Source of the DNA: Pseudomonadota bacterium
GTDB taxonomy: Bacteria; Pseudomonadota; Gammaproteobacteria; Steroidobacterales; Steroidobacteraceae
Direction of reading: 5' to 3'
NCBI GenBank assembly: GCA_018240525.1
Contig: JAFEFN010000007.1
Location: 1-64,000 of the forward strand
DNA length: 64,000 nucleotides
The notes below the pieces were generated by a model. That model saw only the letters and a program-made list of their open reading frames with translations, searched no databases and was not told the DNA's origin. Position numbers and translations under genes: made by a program. Shown in pieces: positions 1 to 7,477 of this stretch (position 1 is its first letter; each line of letters starts with the position of its first letter).

Positions 1-120
1 AGCGCGGTCACCGGCCTTGTCGCCAGCGCGGTCACCGGCCTTGTCGCCAGCGCGGTCACCGGCCTTGTCGCCGGCGCGGTCACCGGCCTTGTCGCCGGCG
101 CGGTCGCCGGCCTTGTCGCC
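1..120. repeat. 24-bp tandem repeat, five copies, in coding sequence
   Basis: Five consecutive 24-bp units start at 1, 25, 49, 73 and 97. The first three are identical; the fourth and fifth differ at one and two bases (a/g at unit position 1, a/g at position 10). The unit is a multiple of three and encodes an eight-residue repeat in the minus-strand gene. The array continues beyond the window edge, so copy number is unknown. Near-identity at DNA level suggests recent expansion or slippage. Confidence 0.9.
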
Positions 121-369
121 AGCGCCGTCCGCCCCGCTGCGATCGGTGCCTGCTCTATCGGCGCTGCCCGAGGAATCCGTATTGCCGGACTGGTCGGTCG
201 TGGTGGTGCCGCCACCACCAGCGTTCGTCCCGTCCACGTAAGCCCGCTTCGCGGCCACGATGGTGCCGGACGCGTCCTTGGTCGACGGATAGTCGTGGTA
301 ACTCAGGTATGCAACCGCGGAAACCGCCAGGACAAGCCCACCGGCGACCCACACTGTCTTACTGGACAT
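1..369 (-). CDS. membrane-anchored Gly/Asp repeat protein (C-terminus beyond window)
   Basis: An open frame of 123 codons starts at ATG 369-367 and runs off the window start without a stop. An AGGGGAGA Shine-Dalgarno sequence sits about 6 bases upstream of the ATG. Residues about 7-23 form one hydrophobic helix (uncleaved anchor or signal). A polar stretch rich in Gly, Thr and Ser follows, then five perfect or near-perfect eight-residue repeats of the form AGDKAGDR. Alternating Asp with Lys/Arg gives a zwitterionic, probably disordered tail outside the membrane. No family is recognised. It lies 99 bases downstream of the anti-sigma gene on the same strand, so it may be a target of that ECF sigma factor; this is inference. 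Confidence 0.7.
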   Translation of the reverse strand, partial: MSSKTVWVAGGLVLAVSAVAYLSYHDYPSTKDASGTIVAAKRAYVDGTNAGGGGTTTTDQSGNTDSSGSADRAGTDRSGADGAGDKAGDRAGDKAGDRAGDKAGDRAGDKAGDRAGDKAGDRA

Positions 370-468
370 CGAAGTCTCCCCTTTAGTTGGTCGAATCAAG
401 GATGCGTGTTCTGTCTATAACTACCGTGCGTCAGAAAAAAAGTTGGTCTGCGATCGAAAAACCCTTCC

Positions 469-1146
469 TCAGCGGTCTTCGGACGCCGTAAGCGTCGTGC
501 GCCCGACCTCGCGTCCCGCCATCACGAAGGTCACATCCACCGTGCGGCGGCCGCCTGACCAGTATTCGGGCAGTGCGACCGTCCCCCTCCGGTCCGATCC
601 AAGATCGAGTCCAGCTTTTCGTACGGTGTCGCCTTCGCTGGCTATGACCATGTCCACCGTGCCCTGTGCCGCGAGGTCGTAGGCCAGCACGAGCCATTTA
701 CCGTCGCGGTAAAGGCTCAGCCGGCCAGTGACCGGGCCGGAATCGAGGACGACAGCATCCGGCGCCGGCGAAGTCCGCCATGCGGCCATGGTGCCGAATG
801 TCTCGTTGCTGCCAGTTCCCGGGGAGACGGTCTCGTACACGAGGGTGCCCGCGCCCACCGCCACGGCGATGAGCGCCGCGTAGCGCCAGCGCTGAGCCGG
901 CCATCGGGACCTGTGGACCGGACCCATGGCGGAGGGCAGGGCCTGCAGTACGCGCGCGTGCAGATCCGCCGGGGGCTCCACGTCCGCCACCGACTCGAGC
1001 AGCGCCTGCACCCGCCGGAACTCCTCGCGCGCGGCCCGGACCTCCGGGTCGGCGAGCAGCCCGCGCGCGAGTTCAGCGCGCTGGCCTGCGTCGAGCTGGC
1101 CATCGAGCTCGGCCTGAATGAGCGGGATGTAGTCCTGATCCGCCAT
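469..1146 (-). CDS. membrane anti-sigma factor paired with ECF sigma
   Basis: This 225-residue protein starts at an ATG whose A is the last base of the sigma-factor stop (TGATG, one-base overlap), so the two are translationally coupled. Residues 1-70 form a helical cytoplasmic anti-sigma-like domain. One transmembrane helix lies at about 89-106, followed by a C-terminal domain of about 115 residues outside the membrane. The zinc HxxxCxxC motif of ZAS-type anti-sigma factors is absent, so it would be a zinc-free type. The role, holding the adjacent ECF sigma at the membrane until a signal arrives, is inferred from gene order and topology. Confidence 0.8.
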   Translation of the reverse strand: MADQDYIPLIQAELDGQLDAGQRAELARGLLADPEVRAAREEFRRVQALLESVADVEPPADLHARVLQALPSAMGPVHRSRWPAQRWRYAALIAVAVGAGTLVYETVSPGTGSNETFGTMAAWRTSPAPDAVVLDSGPVTGRLSLYRDGKWLVLAYDLAAQGTVDMVIASEGDTVRKAGLDLGSDRRGTVALPEYWSGGRRTVDVTFVMAGREVGRTTLTASEDR

Positions 1147-1703
1147 CAGAGGGCTCCGCGCCTGAGCAGGCGATCGCGGAGCAACTGGCGCGCGCTGTAG
1201 AGTCTTGATTTCACAGTCTTTTCCGGAACTTCCAAAATGTCGCTCATGTCCTGGTAGCTCAGGTCCATGAAGTGCCGAAGGACGATGACGCTGCGAAGTT
1301 CAGGGCTGATGCCCATGAGCGCCGCCTCGATCTCGCGCCGACCCTGGTCACCCTCCGCCTGGCGCTCCGGGCCGGGAGCTTCGTCCGGCTCCTCGCCGTC
1401 GATCCCCACGAACGTCCGGCGAGCACCCAAGGCATTGAGGGATTCGTTGACCGCGATGCGGTAAATCCAGCTGTAGAACTTGAAGCTCGGGTCATAGTCC
1501 GTCAGGTGCTCAAAGGCCTTGAGAAAGGTGGTCTGGGCGATGTCCAGCGCGTCCTGAGGGTTATGGAGCATGCGCAGCGCCACGTTAAAAACGGGCTTCT
1601 GATAGCGCACCACCAGGCCCTCAAAAGCATGGCGGTCTCCCCCTTGGCAGCGTTGCACGAGCGCCGAATCAGCCTCCTCTTTCACAAATACAGTTCGGAG
1701 CAC
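1146..1703 (-). CDS. RNA polymerase sigma-70 factor, ECF subfamily
   Basis: The protein has 185 residues, normal for ECF sigma factors. Region 2 lies at about 22-90 (core binding and -10 recognition, with a DALDIAQTTF stretch and a WIYRIAVNES helix). Region 4 lies at about 124-178, including the helix-turn-helix around DMSDILEVPEKTVKSRLYSA. The start is GTG at 1703 with no good ribosome site; an in-frame GTG at 1685 is an alternative. The stop overlaps the anti-sigma start. The gene sits 36 bases downstream of a STAS gene on the same strand, which would place it under the partner-switching block if they share a transcript. Confidence 0.92.
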   Translation of the reverse strand: MLRTVFVKEEADSALVQRCQGGDRHAFEGLVVRYQKPVFNVALRMLHNPQDALDIAQTTFLKAFEHLTDYDPSFKFYSWIYRIAVNESLNALGARRTFVGIDGEEPDEAPGPERQAEGDQGRREIEAALMGISPELRSVIVLRHFMDLSYQDMSDILEVPEKTVKSRLYSARQLLRDRLLRRGAL

Positions 1704-1739
1704 AAAAGGTTGGAGCGGCTTAGGGGTGCCTGCCCCTCG

Positions 1740-2036
1740 CTAGCCCGGCGCAGCACTGATTTCGATGATCTGGTCGAAGCCCGCATAGCGGAAGATGTCG
1801 TGAATCTGTGGACGCACGTTGATCAGGCGCAGCGCGGTGCCTGCGCCTTTTAGCCGCTTCTGCGTCAGCAGAAAAACCCGCAACCCTGAGCTGGCGACGT
1901 ATTCCAGCCGGCCGAGGTCGATGACTCGGGGCCGGTCGACCCGGCCGAGAAATTGCAGCGCTGCCTCGCATTGCGTCGCGTCGAGCCTCCCGGTCATGAC
2001 GACCTCGCCCGAGGGGCTCAGCTGGATGTCGAACAT
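1740..2036 (-). CDS. STAS-domain anti-sigma factor antagonist
   Basis: The single STAS domain of 98 residues is of SpoIIAA/RsbV type. The motif YVASSGLR at about 47-53 carries the Ser pair (49-50) that an RsbW-type kinase phosphorylates in this family. I chose ATG 2036 because an AAGAAG ribosome site lies upstream and the domain begins at once; the frame stays open farther upstream but that part reads as non-protein. It is separated from the RsbW-like gene by 185 bases, so it may have its own promoter. It is the second STAS protein here, so one kinase may serve two antagonists. Confidence 0.85.
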   Translation of the reverse strand: MFDIQLSPSGEVVMTGRLDATQCEAALQFLGRVDRPRVIDLGRLEYVASSGLRVFLLTQKRLKGAGTALRLINVRPQIHDIFRYAGFDQIIEISAAPG

Positions 2037-2123
2037 GCGGTTATTCTTCTTATTGTGTGTGCAGTCGGGCTGGGTCACTGCCGCTCCAGCAGCCGACGGC
2101 CGGTTCGTCCGCGGCTCGAACCC

Positions 2124-2140
2124 CCTTTGTATGACAAAGG
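2124..2140. promoter_or_regulatory. perfect 7-bp inverted repeat upstream of STAS gene
   Basis: CCTTTGT and ACAAAGG are perfect inverted arms separated by three bases, 88 bases upstream of the STAS start at 2036. It could be an operator or a small RNA hairpin. No regulator is assigned. Confidence 0.35.
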
Positions 2141-2221
2141 TACGCGAATTTGCAGCACCTTGCACGGCCCGCACGGCGCGACTTTATGTCTCACCTAACA
2201 GGTCCGCGCGCGCGGGAGGCC

Positions 2222-2638
2222 TCAGCCGGCGAGGGACTTGCTCATGGTGAGGCGGTTTTGAGCGCCGACACGGTCGTAGCTGACCGCATCCATCATGCGG
2301 CGCACGAAATAGACCCCGAGGCCGCCGATCCGTCGCTCGGCAAGGCCGGCGTCGAGGTCGGGGGTCGGTAGGCTGAGAGGGTTGAACGGCGGGCCATCAT
2401 CCTCGACGGTCATCGTAAGCCCGCCGTCTGCGAGGAGCAGCGAGAGCTCGACGCGCGCGATCAGGTCCGGGTACGAGCCGTGCATGACGATGTTCATGAA
2501 GACCTCTTCGAGCGCGAGCTCAAAGTACAGTGCATGCGCCGAGGGCAGCTGCGCAGCTGACCAGAACTCCTGCAGGAACCGGGTCAGGACATCCAGATGG
2601 GCGGCGTCCCCCGGGACGACCGTGCGGTGCGCGTTCAC
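2222..2638 (-). CDS. RsbW-like serine-protein kinase / anti-sigma factor
   Basis: This 138-residue protein is a single GHKL ATPase domain of RsbW/SpoIIAB type. The N box is around 40-53 (Glu44/45, Asn49), the G1 box is Asp80-Asp81-Gly82, and the G2 glycines are 105-108 (GGLG). Members phosphorylate a STAS antagonist on Ser and bind a sigma factor or another target. Its start overlaps the upstream STAS stop by four bases (ATGA), giving the usual antagonist-kinase coupling. No sigma-B-type factor is nearby; the only sigma gene is the ECF factor at 1146, so the kinase may act on it or on an unlinked target. Confidence 0.88.
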   Translation of the reverse strand: MNAHRTVVPGDAAHLDVLTRFLQEFWSAAQLPSAHALYFELALEEVFMNIVMHGSYPDLIARVELSLLLADGGLTMTVEDDGPPFNPLSLPTPDLDAGLAERRIGGLGVYFVRRMMDAVSYDRVGAQNRLTMSKSLAG

Positions 2639-2994
2639 GGGCCACTTGGCGGCGCCGCGGCCAGCGCCGCGGCGCGGTCCGGATGCACGGCGATAATGCG
2701 GCTGAAGCCGCTGAGGTCGAAGACTTCGCGCACCGCAGGCTTGAGCGCGCAGAGCGAGAAGGCAACGCCGCTGCGCTGTGCACCGCGCGCTGCGAGCAGG
2801 ATTGCCCGCAGTCCCGCGCTCGAGACGTACTCGAGCCCGCTGCCGTCCAGGATGACCGTCCGCGGTGCGACGCCGCCCCTCCCGGCAAGCGCTTCAGTCA
2901 GCTGCTTCTCAAAGGCGGCCGCGGCACCGAAATCGAGACGGCCCTCGGGCAGCACCACCGTCGTGGTTCCGAGCGATTCAAGTTGGACGATCAC
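2635..2994 (-). CDS. STAS-domain anti-sigma factor antagonist
   Basis: A 119-residue STAS protein. The motif DGSGLEYVSSAGLR at about 50-63 contains the expected phospho-acceptor Ser (58/59) in the common proteobacterial SSAGLR form. Its start overlaps the phosphatase stop by four bases and its stop overlaps the kinase start by four bases. The phosphatase, antagonist and kinase therefore form one coupled unit, the standard partner-switching trio. The upstream PP2C is the natural phosphatase for this Ser. Confidence 0.9.
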   Translation of the reverse strand: MIVQLESLGTTTVVLPEGRLDFGAAAAFEKQLTEALAGRGGVAPRTVILDGSGLEYVSSAGLRAILLAARGAQRSGVAFSLCALKPAVREVFDLSGFSRIIAVHPDRAAALAAAPPSGP

Positions 2995-4274
2995 TGGATG
3001 CCGGCTTTCTCGATGGCCTCGCGGCTGACGACCAAAAGCGTGATGTCGTCGGATTGTGGTGCCCCTGAGGCAAAGGCCGCCACACCCTGACAGATGTGTT
3101 CGATCAGGGCCGCTGGCGCACCCCCACCGTGCTCGCGAACCTCCGCGATGAGGCGCTCCTCGCCGTAGGGCTCGTCAGCGTCGTTGAACGCTTCGGTCAC
3201 CCCATCTGTGTAGAGGATCAGCCGGTAACCGGCCTGCAGCTGTGCGGTGTGATCCGGAAAGTCCACCCCCGGCATGGCCCCGAGGACGAGTCCTCCGGCG
3301 CCGCGCAGAGCTTCCACCGATGCGTCCGCGCGCCGTAAGTAGGGTGGGTTGTGGCCGCCGTTGGCGTAACGCAGAACTCCACTCTCGGGGTCGAGCATGC
3401 AGTAGAACACCGTAACGAACAGGTCCAGGGGATTCTCTGCGCACAATACATCGTTAACGGCCGCGAGACACTCACCAGGAGTGGCATGAGCCGGTGCAAG
3501 ATCGCGCAGGGTGGTGCGCGCCACTGCCATGAAGAATGCCGCGGGCACTCCCTTGCCCGAGACGTCCGCCATTACCAGTCCGATCTGGCCGCCGGGCAAC
3601 TGGATGAAATCATAGAAGTCCCCGCCCATGGTCGTGGCTGGGATCATCCTTGCGGCTCCATCGAAACCCGACCTCGCCGGGAAAGCAGATGGAAGGATGG
3701 CAACCTGCAGCGCGCGCCCGACCTCGAGTTCAGCATTCAACTGACCTTGCGTCTGCTCTAGCAGAGCGTTTTTCTGCGATATCTCAAGAGTGCGCTCGGC
3801 GACCGTGCTCTCCAACTGATACGTGCGCAGCTTCAGCACCCGCAACAGCCGGAGCATCCGCACCAGACGCAGCCAGCGAGCGTCGATCCCGGCCAGGTAG
3901 AACGGCGCGATCGACAGGAAGTCGACGATTCCCTCGAAGCTGAGGAGAAACTTCAGTTTGTCCGGAGCCGCGATGATGCGCAGCAGGTACTCCACCGAGA
4001 ACACGGCCACCACCGCAATTTCGCCCCACCGCAACGCGCCGGTGGCCCAGGCTGGCAGGCCCGCGGTGGCCTCGAGGCCGACGGAGGCCACGCTGAGCAC
4101 GATCAGGATGAGTATCAGGGACTCGAACGGTCGCGAATAGCGGCCGCCATTCTCGACCAGCTGTGCGGCGGCGCGGTGCAGTGCGCCTCGCCAAGCCGGT
4201 CCGGTGCTTCCCGATGCGGCGATCAGATCCTCTCCAGTCCCTGTTGCGTGTGACGGCCCCGGCGGCTGATCCAC
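2991..4274 (-). CDS. voltage-sensor-like membrane domain fused to PP2C (RsbU/SpoIIE) phosphatase
   Basis: The protein has 427 residues. Residues about 50-150 form four helices with the signature of a voltage-sensing domain: S1 (50-70), S2 (81-101, with Phe92, Glu95, Arg99), S3 (110-128, with Asp118 and a Pro), and S4 with positive residues at every third position (Arg133, 136, 139, 142, 145, Lys148, then Arg150). There is no S5-P-S6 pore. A coiled coil (about 151-190) leads to a complete PP2C domain (about 195-418) with metal Asp residues in GGDFYD (219), ADVSGKG (237), YTDG (357) and SDDIT (409/410). The family dephosphorylates STAS antagonists, and two STAS genes and a kinase follow. I infer that membrane potential, or another membrane cue, controls the phosphatase. 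Confidence 0.88.
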   Translation of the reverse strand: MDQPPGPSHATGTGEDLIAASGSTGPAWRGALHRAAAQLVENGGRYSRPFESLILILIVLSVASVGLEATAGLPAWATGALRWGEIAVVAVFSVEYLLRIIAAPDKLKFLLSFEGIVDFLSIAPFYLAGIDARWLRLVRMLRLLRVLKLRTYQLESTVAERTLEISQKNALLEQTQGQLNAELEVGRALQVAILPSAFPARSGFDGAARMIPATTMGGDFYDFIQLPGGQIGLVMADVSGKGVPAAFFMAVARTTLRDLAPAHATPGECLAAVNDVLCAENPLDLFVTVFYCMLDPESGVLRYANGGHNPPYLRRADASVEALRGAGGLVLGAMPGVDFPDHTAQLQAGYRLILYTDGVTEAFNDADEPYGEERLIAEVREHGGGAPAALIEHICQGVAAFASGAPQSDDITLLVVSREAIEKAGIQ

Positions 4275-4499
4275 AGGCAGCTGTCCCCGTTAGCCTGTCC
4301 GGGCCAGGCATGCACGCCAGCCCTCGCCCCTTCCCTCTGTTCTGCCACCGCTCCGGCGCACGAGGATTGTGGCCACGAGTCCCTAATTCTTTCGGTGCGA
4401 GTTATTGCGGGACTCGATCATGCCGGGTGCTTGCATGCGGTGCGATGATACCTGATTGCTGCCTGCGCGCGGCGCGCCGGACCAGAGTGAGGGCGGCAA

Positions 4500-4810
4500 A
4501 CTGGAGTTGAGCTGCAGGCGTGGCTGGAAGAACTTCGTGGCGCCCTTCAGGTCGAAGCGGTCAAGCAAGCCGCAACCGTAGACGAACTCCAGACGCACGT
4601 TATCTGAGTGGTACCAGTTGGCCCTCGGCTTGATGCGTCAGAACTTGCCACCCCGTATGGTTCCTGAGTCGAAGTCTGCGCAGGAATAGCGCAGTGCGAC
4701 TTCCCATGCTCCCGGGCCTCCTTCGAAGACGGGGCGGGCGGGCGAAACGGCCTCGAAGAACGCGCCCTCGGGCCTGGACCGGTACTGCAATTGTCGCTTC
4801 AAAAACGCGT
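4500..4810 (-). pseudogene. remnant of phosphate-selective porin (OprO/OprP family) C-terminus
   Basis: On the minus strand one frame reads the last strands of a Porin_O_P-type barrel: PGAWEVALRYS, then a GTIRGGKF turn, then RIKPRANWYHSDNVRLEF, then a LDRFDLKGATKFF strand near 4530. TGA at 4638-4640 stands where family members have Trp (GGKFW), so the frame is broken by one nonsense change. After LQL near 4509 the normal stop is missing and the frame runs on. Upstream of about 4800 the similarity fades and the frame appears to shift. The N-terminal two thirds of a porin are not present, so this is a dead fragment. Confidence 0.7.
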
Positions 4811-5324
4811 CGCGGGTTCCTTCAGATCGATGAGGAATTCGCTGATCGAGCGGGTGCCGATCCCGTGCGGATACCTGGGGCCACCCCCGTGAAATGGGCG
4901 TATCGCGAATCGAACGCCCGGCCTTTGGCTGCCCGCGCCGCTGAGTCATCATCTGGATCCCGAGGTTCTCGACCCAGACAGCCCCGGCAGGCGCTGCGAG
5001 TCCGCGAAGCCGCCCGTCCTGATCGGCGCCGTCGGCTGAAGCGGCCGAACCAGGCCCGTAGCAGGCCGCCAAGAAGGAAGATCGTTTGAAGAGGGGCCTG
5101 ACCGGCAGGTCCGCATTCAGCGAGTTACTTACGCACGCCTCTGTCTTAGTTGCTGCTTATGCGTGGAACGCCGGACGCCCCCCAGAGTCTTAAGGATCCT
5201 AGGGGCTTGCCCGGCATACGCGTAAGGCGCGGCTGGCGTCAGCTATCTCTTTGATTTTCATGGACTGACTGGCGTAGGTGCGCCTGTCGGGGCGCTGCCG
5301 CCCTCGCGGTGACTTGATCCCCTT
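4811..5324. other. intergenic stretch with no recognisable gene
   Basis: Neither strand gives a convincing protein. Short open frames have no family features. Part near 4811-5070 may be further decayed porin sequence in other frames. The last 200 bases are more AT-rich and probably carry the promoter of the glycosyltransferase gene, but no clear -35/-10 pair was found. Confidence 0.5.
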
Positions 5325-6488
5325 GTGATTCTTGCTGCCACGCATGAAATAATCGCTGGCGCGACCCGTGCTGCTGCGCACCGTGGAACTTCATTGAGCA
5401 TCCTGCACAAGCCTCTCACCCCCACCGTCTTCTTCTTCTGTCGCCTGGGCGACATGGTCATGCTGACCTCGTTGCTGAACCTGCTTCACAAGCGCTTCGG
5501 CTCGGCGGTGCAGGTCGTTGGCACCGGATCCTGGACCTCGGCGATCTACGAGGGCAATCCGGACGTCAGGCGCGTGTGGTCGTTCCACCGGCATCTGCCG
5601 TTCGTGTTCGAGCGCAGCTGGCCGCAGGTGCGGCGCGCGCTGCGTGAAACGCATCCCGCGCCGATCTACGTCTGCGAGCGCCATTATCGCCAGCTGCCAC
5701 GCATCCGCCGCATGCTCAAGTGGAGCGGCATCGACCCGGCGCGCTGCGTGTTCCTCAGTGACGAGGCCAACACCGCGCCGGAGCACCTGGTCGACCGCCT
5801 GCGGCGGCAGGGCACGCGCACGCCTCCGGCCCTGCGAGCCGCGGATTACCCGGTGCCCGCAGCCGCCTCGGTCATTGGTCCGCGCCTGTACGTCACGCCG
5901 CTCGAGCGCCAGCGCTGCAAGGAGTGGCTGCTTGCGCAAGGCTGGTCGCGACGCGACCTGATCATCGTGCAACCGGGCAACCATCGCAGCATGGGACCGC
6001 GGCGCGATCGGTGGCGGCGCCTGAACACCGACGACAAGTGGTGGCCGCTCGAGCGCTGGGCGGCGCTGCTCCAGCGCATCCACGGGCACCACGACAACGC
6101 GCAGATTCTGCTGCGCGGCTCGGCCGAAGAAGTGCCCATGCTCGAGGAGATCCGCGCCGCCGCAGCGTTGCCGCGGCTGGCGGTGGTGGGCACGGACCTG
6201 CGGCGGCTGTTTGCGCTGTGCGAAGCGGCGCACAGCGTGATCTCCGTGGATACCGGGCCGGCGCATGCCGCCGCCGCCCTGAGCGTCCCGCTGGTGGTGC
6301 TCTATGGTGCCGAGTCACCGAGCTACTGGCTGCCACGCAGCCCTTATGGCTCGCCCGTGGTGAGTGTCGGCGGCCCGCCCGTGTCCAGTCGGGCCGACCA
6401 AGTCTCGGTGGATGACATGTTCGCCGCGTGGCGCATGGTGACCACGCAAGCGAAGCCTGAGCCGCGGCGGCTGAGCGAAACCGCATAG
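5325..6488 (+). CDS. glycosyltransferase family 9 (heptosyltransferase-like)
   Basis: The protein has up to 387 residues and a GT-B fold of the ADP-heptose:LPS heptosyltransferase family. Family marks are the N-terminal RLGDMVML segment, the central IIVQPGN segment and the C-terminal VDTGPAHAAAALSVPLVVLYG-type nucleotide-sugar loop. The longest frame starts at GTG 5325; TTG 5394 (residue 24) is equally plausible because the domain begins near residue 33. It transfers a heptose or similar sugar to lipid A-core in the cytoplasmic leaflet. It converges on a complete ADP-heptose biosynthesis operon ending six bases away, which supports a role in LPS core assembly. Confidence 0.85.
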   Translation: MILAATHEIIAGATRAAAHRGTSLSILHKPLTPTVFFFCRLGDMVMLTSLLNLLHKRFGSAVQVVGTGSWTSAIYEGNPDVRRVWSFHRHLPFVFERSWPQVRRALRETHPAPIYVCERHYRQLPRIRRMLKWSGIDPARCVFLSDEANTAPEHLVDRLRRQGTRTPPALRAADYPVPAAASVIGPRLYVTPLERQRCKEWLLAQGWSRRDLIIVQPGNHRSMGPRRDRWRRLNTDDKWWPLERWAALLQRIHGHHDNAQILLRGSAEEVPMLEEIRAAAALPRLAVVGTDLRRLFALCEAAHSVISVDTGPAHAAAALSVPLVVLYGAESPSYWLPRSPYGSPVVSVGGPPVSSRADQVSVDDMFAAWRMVTTQAKPEPRRLSETA

Positions 6489-6493
6489 ACCCT

Positions 6494-7477
6494 TCAGCGG
6501 TACGGGTCACCGCGCGAGAGATACCCCTGGACGTAATCGCCCACGCCCGCCTCGAGCGTGGTGAAGGGCTTCGAGTAGCCTGCCCGGCGCAGCCGCTCCA
6601 TGCGCGCCTCGGTGAAGTACTGGTACTTGCCCGCCAGATTGGCGGGCATGTCGATGAACTCGATGCGTTCCGGCTGCTGCGCGGCACTGAATAGCGCCCG
6701 TGCCAGGTCCAGCCAGCTGCGGGCCTTGCCGGTGCCGACGTTGAACAGCCCCGAGACGTGTCGGTTCGCGAGCAGCCACAGCATCACGTCCACGCAGTCC
6801 TTCACGTAGATGAAGTCGCGCAGCTGCCCGCCGTCGGCATAGTCGGGGCGCCCGCTGCGGAACAGCCGCAAAGGCGCACCATCCCGCACCGACGCGAAGC
6901 TTCTGGCGATGACGCTCTGCATGGCGCCCTTGTGGTACTCGTTGGGGCCGTAGACGTTGAAGAACTTCAGTCCTGCGCACTGCGTGGGGAGGGCGCCACC
7001 GGATGCGCCGAGGCGCGTGATGCGACGGTCGACCACGTGCTTGCTCCAGCCGTAGGCATTGAGCGGCAGCAGCCTGGCCAGGCCCCGCGCGGAGGCATCG
7101 TCATCGAAGCCCGCGCTGCCGTCGCCATAGGTGGCGGCGGATGAGGCGTAGATGAGGCGCTTGCCATGCGCTGTGCACCAGGCCAGGAGGTCGAGCGTCG
7201 GGCGTACGTTCTGCCGCACCAGAAGGTCGATGTCGGTCTCGGTGGTCGAGCTGTTGGCGCCCATGTGCAGCACCGCCTCGACCTTGTCCCCGTGGCGTTC
7301 GAGCCAGGCGGGCAGGGCCTCGGGCAGGACCAGGTCCATGACATCGTGCTTGGCGAGGTTGCGCCAGCGTTCGTCCTGGCGGAGCCAGTCGACGACGACG
7401 ACCTCGTTGCCGCGTGCGGCCAGCTCGGCGACCAGGTTAGAGCCGATGAACCCCGCGCCGCCTGTGACCACGTACAT
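6494..7477 (-). CDS. hldD: ADP-L-glycero-D-manno-heptose 6-epimerase
   Basis: A 327-residue short-chain epimerase, last enzyme of ADP-heptose synthesis, which inverts C6 of ADP-D-glycero-D-manno-heptose. The N-terminal GGAGFIG NADP loop begins at residue 6. The YGWSK segment carries the Tyr/Lys pair, and the KFFNVYGPNEYHKGAM stretch is typical of HldD. I start it at ATG 7477, which overlaps the gmhB stop by one base (TGATG); the open frame upstream is only gmhB read in another frame. It is the last gene of gmhA-hldE-gmhB-hldD. Confidence 0.93.
   Translation of the reverse strand: MYVVTGGAGFIGSNLVAELAARGNEVVVVDWLRQDERWRNLAKHDVMDLVLPEALPAWLERHGDKVEAVLHMGANSSTTETDIDLLVRQNVRPTLDLLAWCTAHGKRLIYASSAATYGDGSAGFDDDASARGLARLLPLNAYGWSKHVVDRRITRLGASGGALPTQCAGLKFFNVYGPNEYHKGAMQSVIARSFASVRDGAPLRLFRSGRPDYADGGQLRDFIYVKDCVDVMLWLLANRHVSGLFNVGTGKARSWLDLARALFSAAQQPERIEFIDMPANLAGKYQYFTEARMERLRRAGYSKPFTTLEAGVGDYVQGYLSRGDPYR

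Noticed and set aside
1..120. CRISPR-like short repeats
   Set aside because: The repeats are directly adjacent without spacers, in a coding frame and a multiple of three; this is a coding tandem repeat.
1715..1735. GGGG/CCCC hairpin between STAS and sigma genes as a terminator
   Set aside because: The stem is short, there is no T-run, and the genes appear to be co-directional with a 36-base gap.
2090..2160. tRNA-like segment on the minus strand (CAT in a seven-base loop with a five-base stem, then GGTTCGAGCC)
   Set aside because: The T-stem does not pair, the variable region is too short and no acceptor stem can be formed.
2991..4274. Voltage-gated potassium channel
   Set aside because: Only S1-S4 are present; there are no pore helices and no selectivity filter before the coiled coil and phosphatase.
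5199..5381. Small minus-strand open frame before the glycosyltransferase
   Set aside because: No ribosome site, no family features, and it overlaps the probable promoter region.
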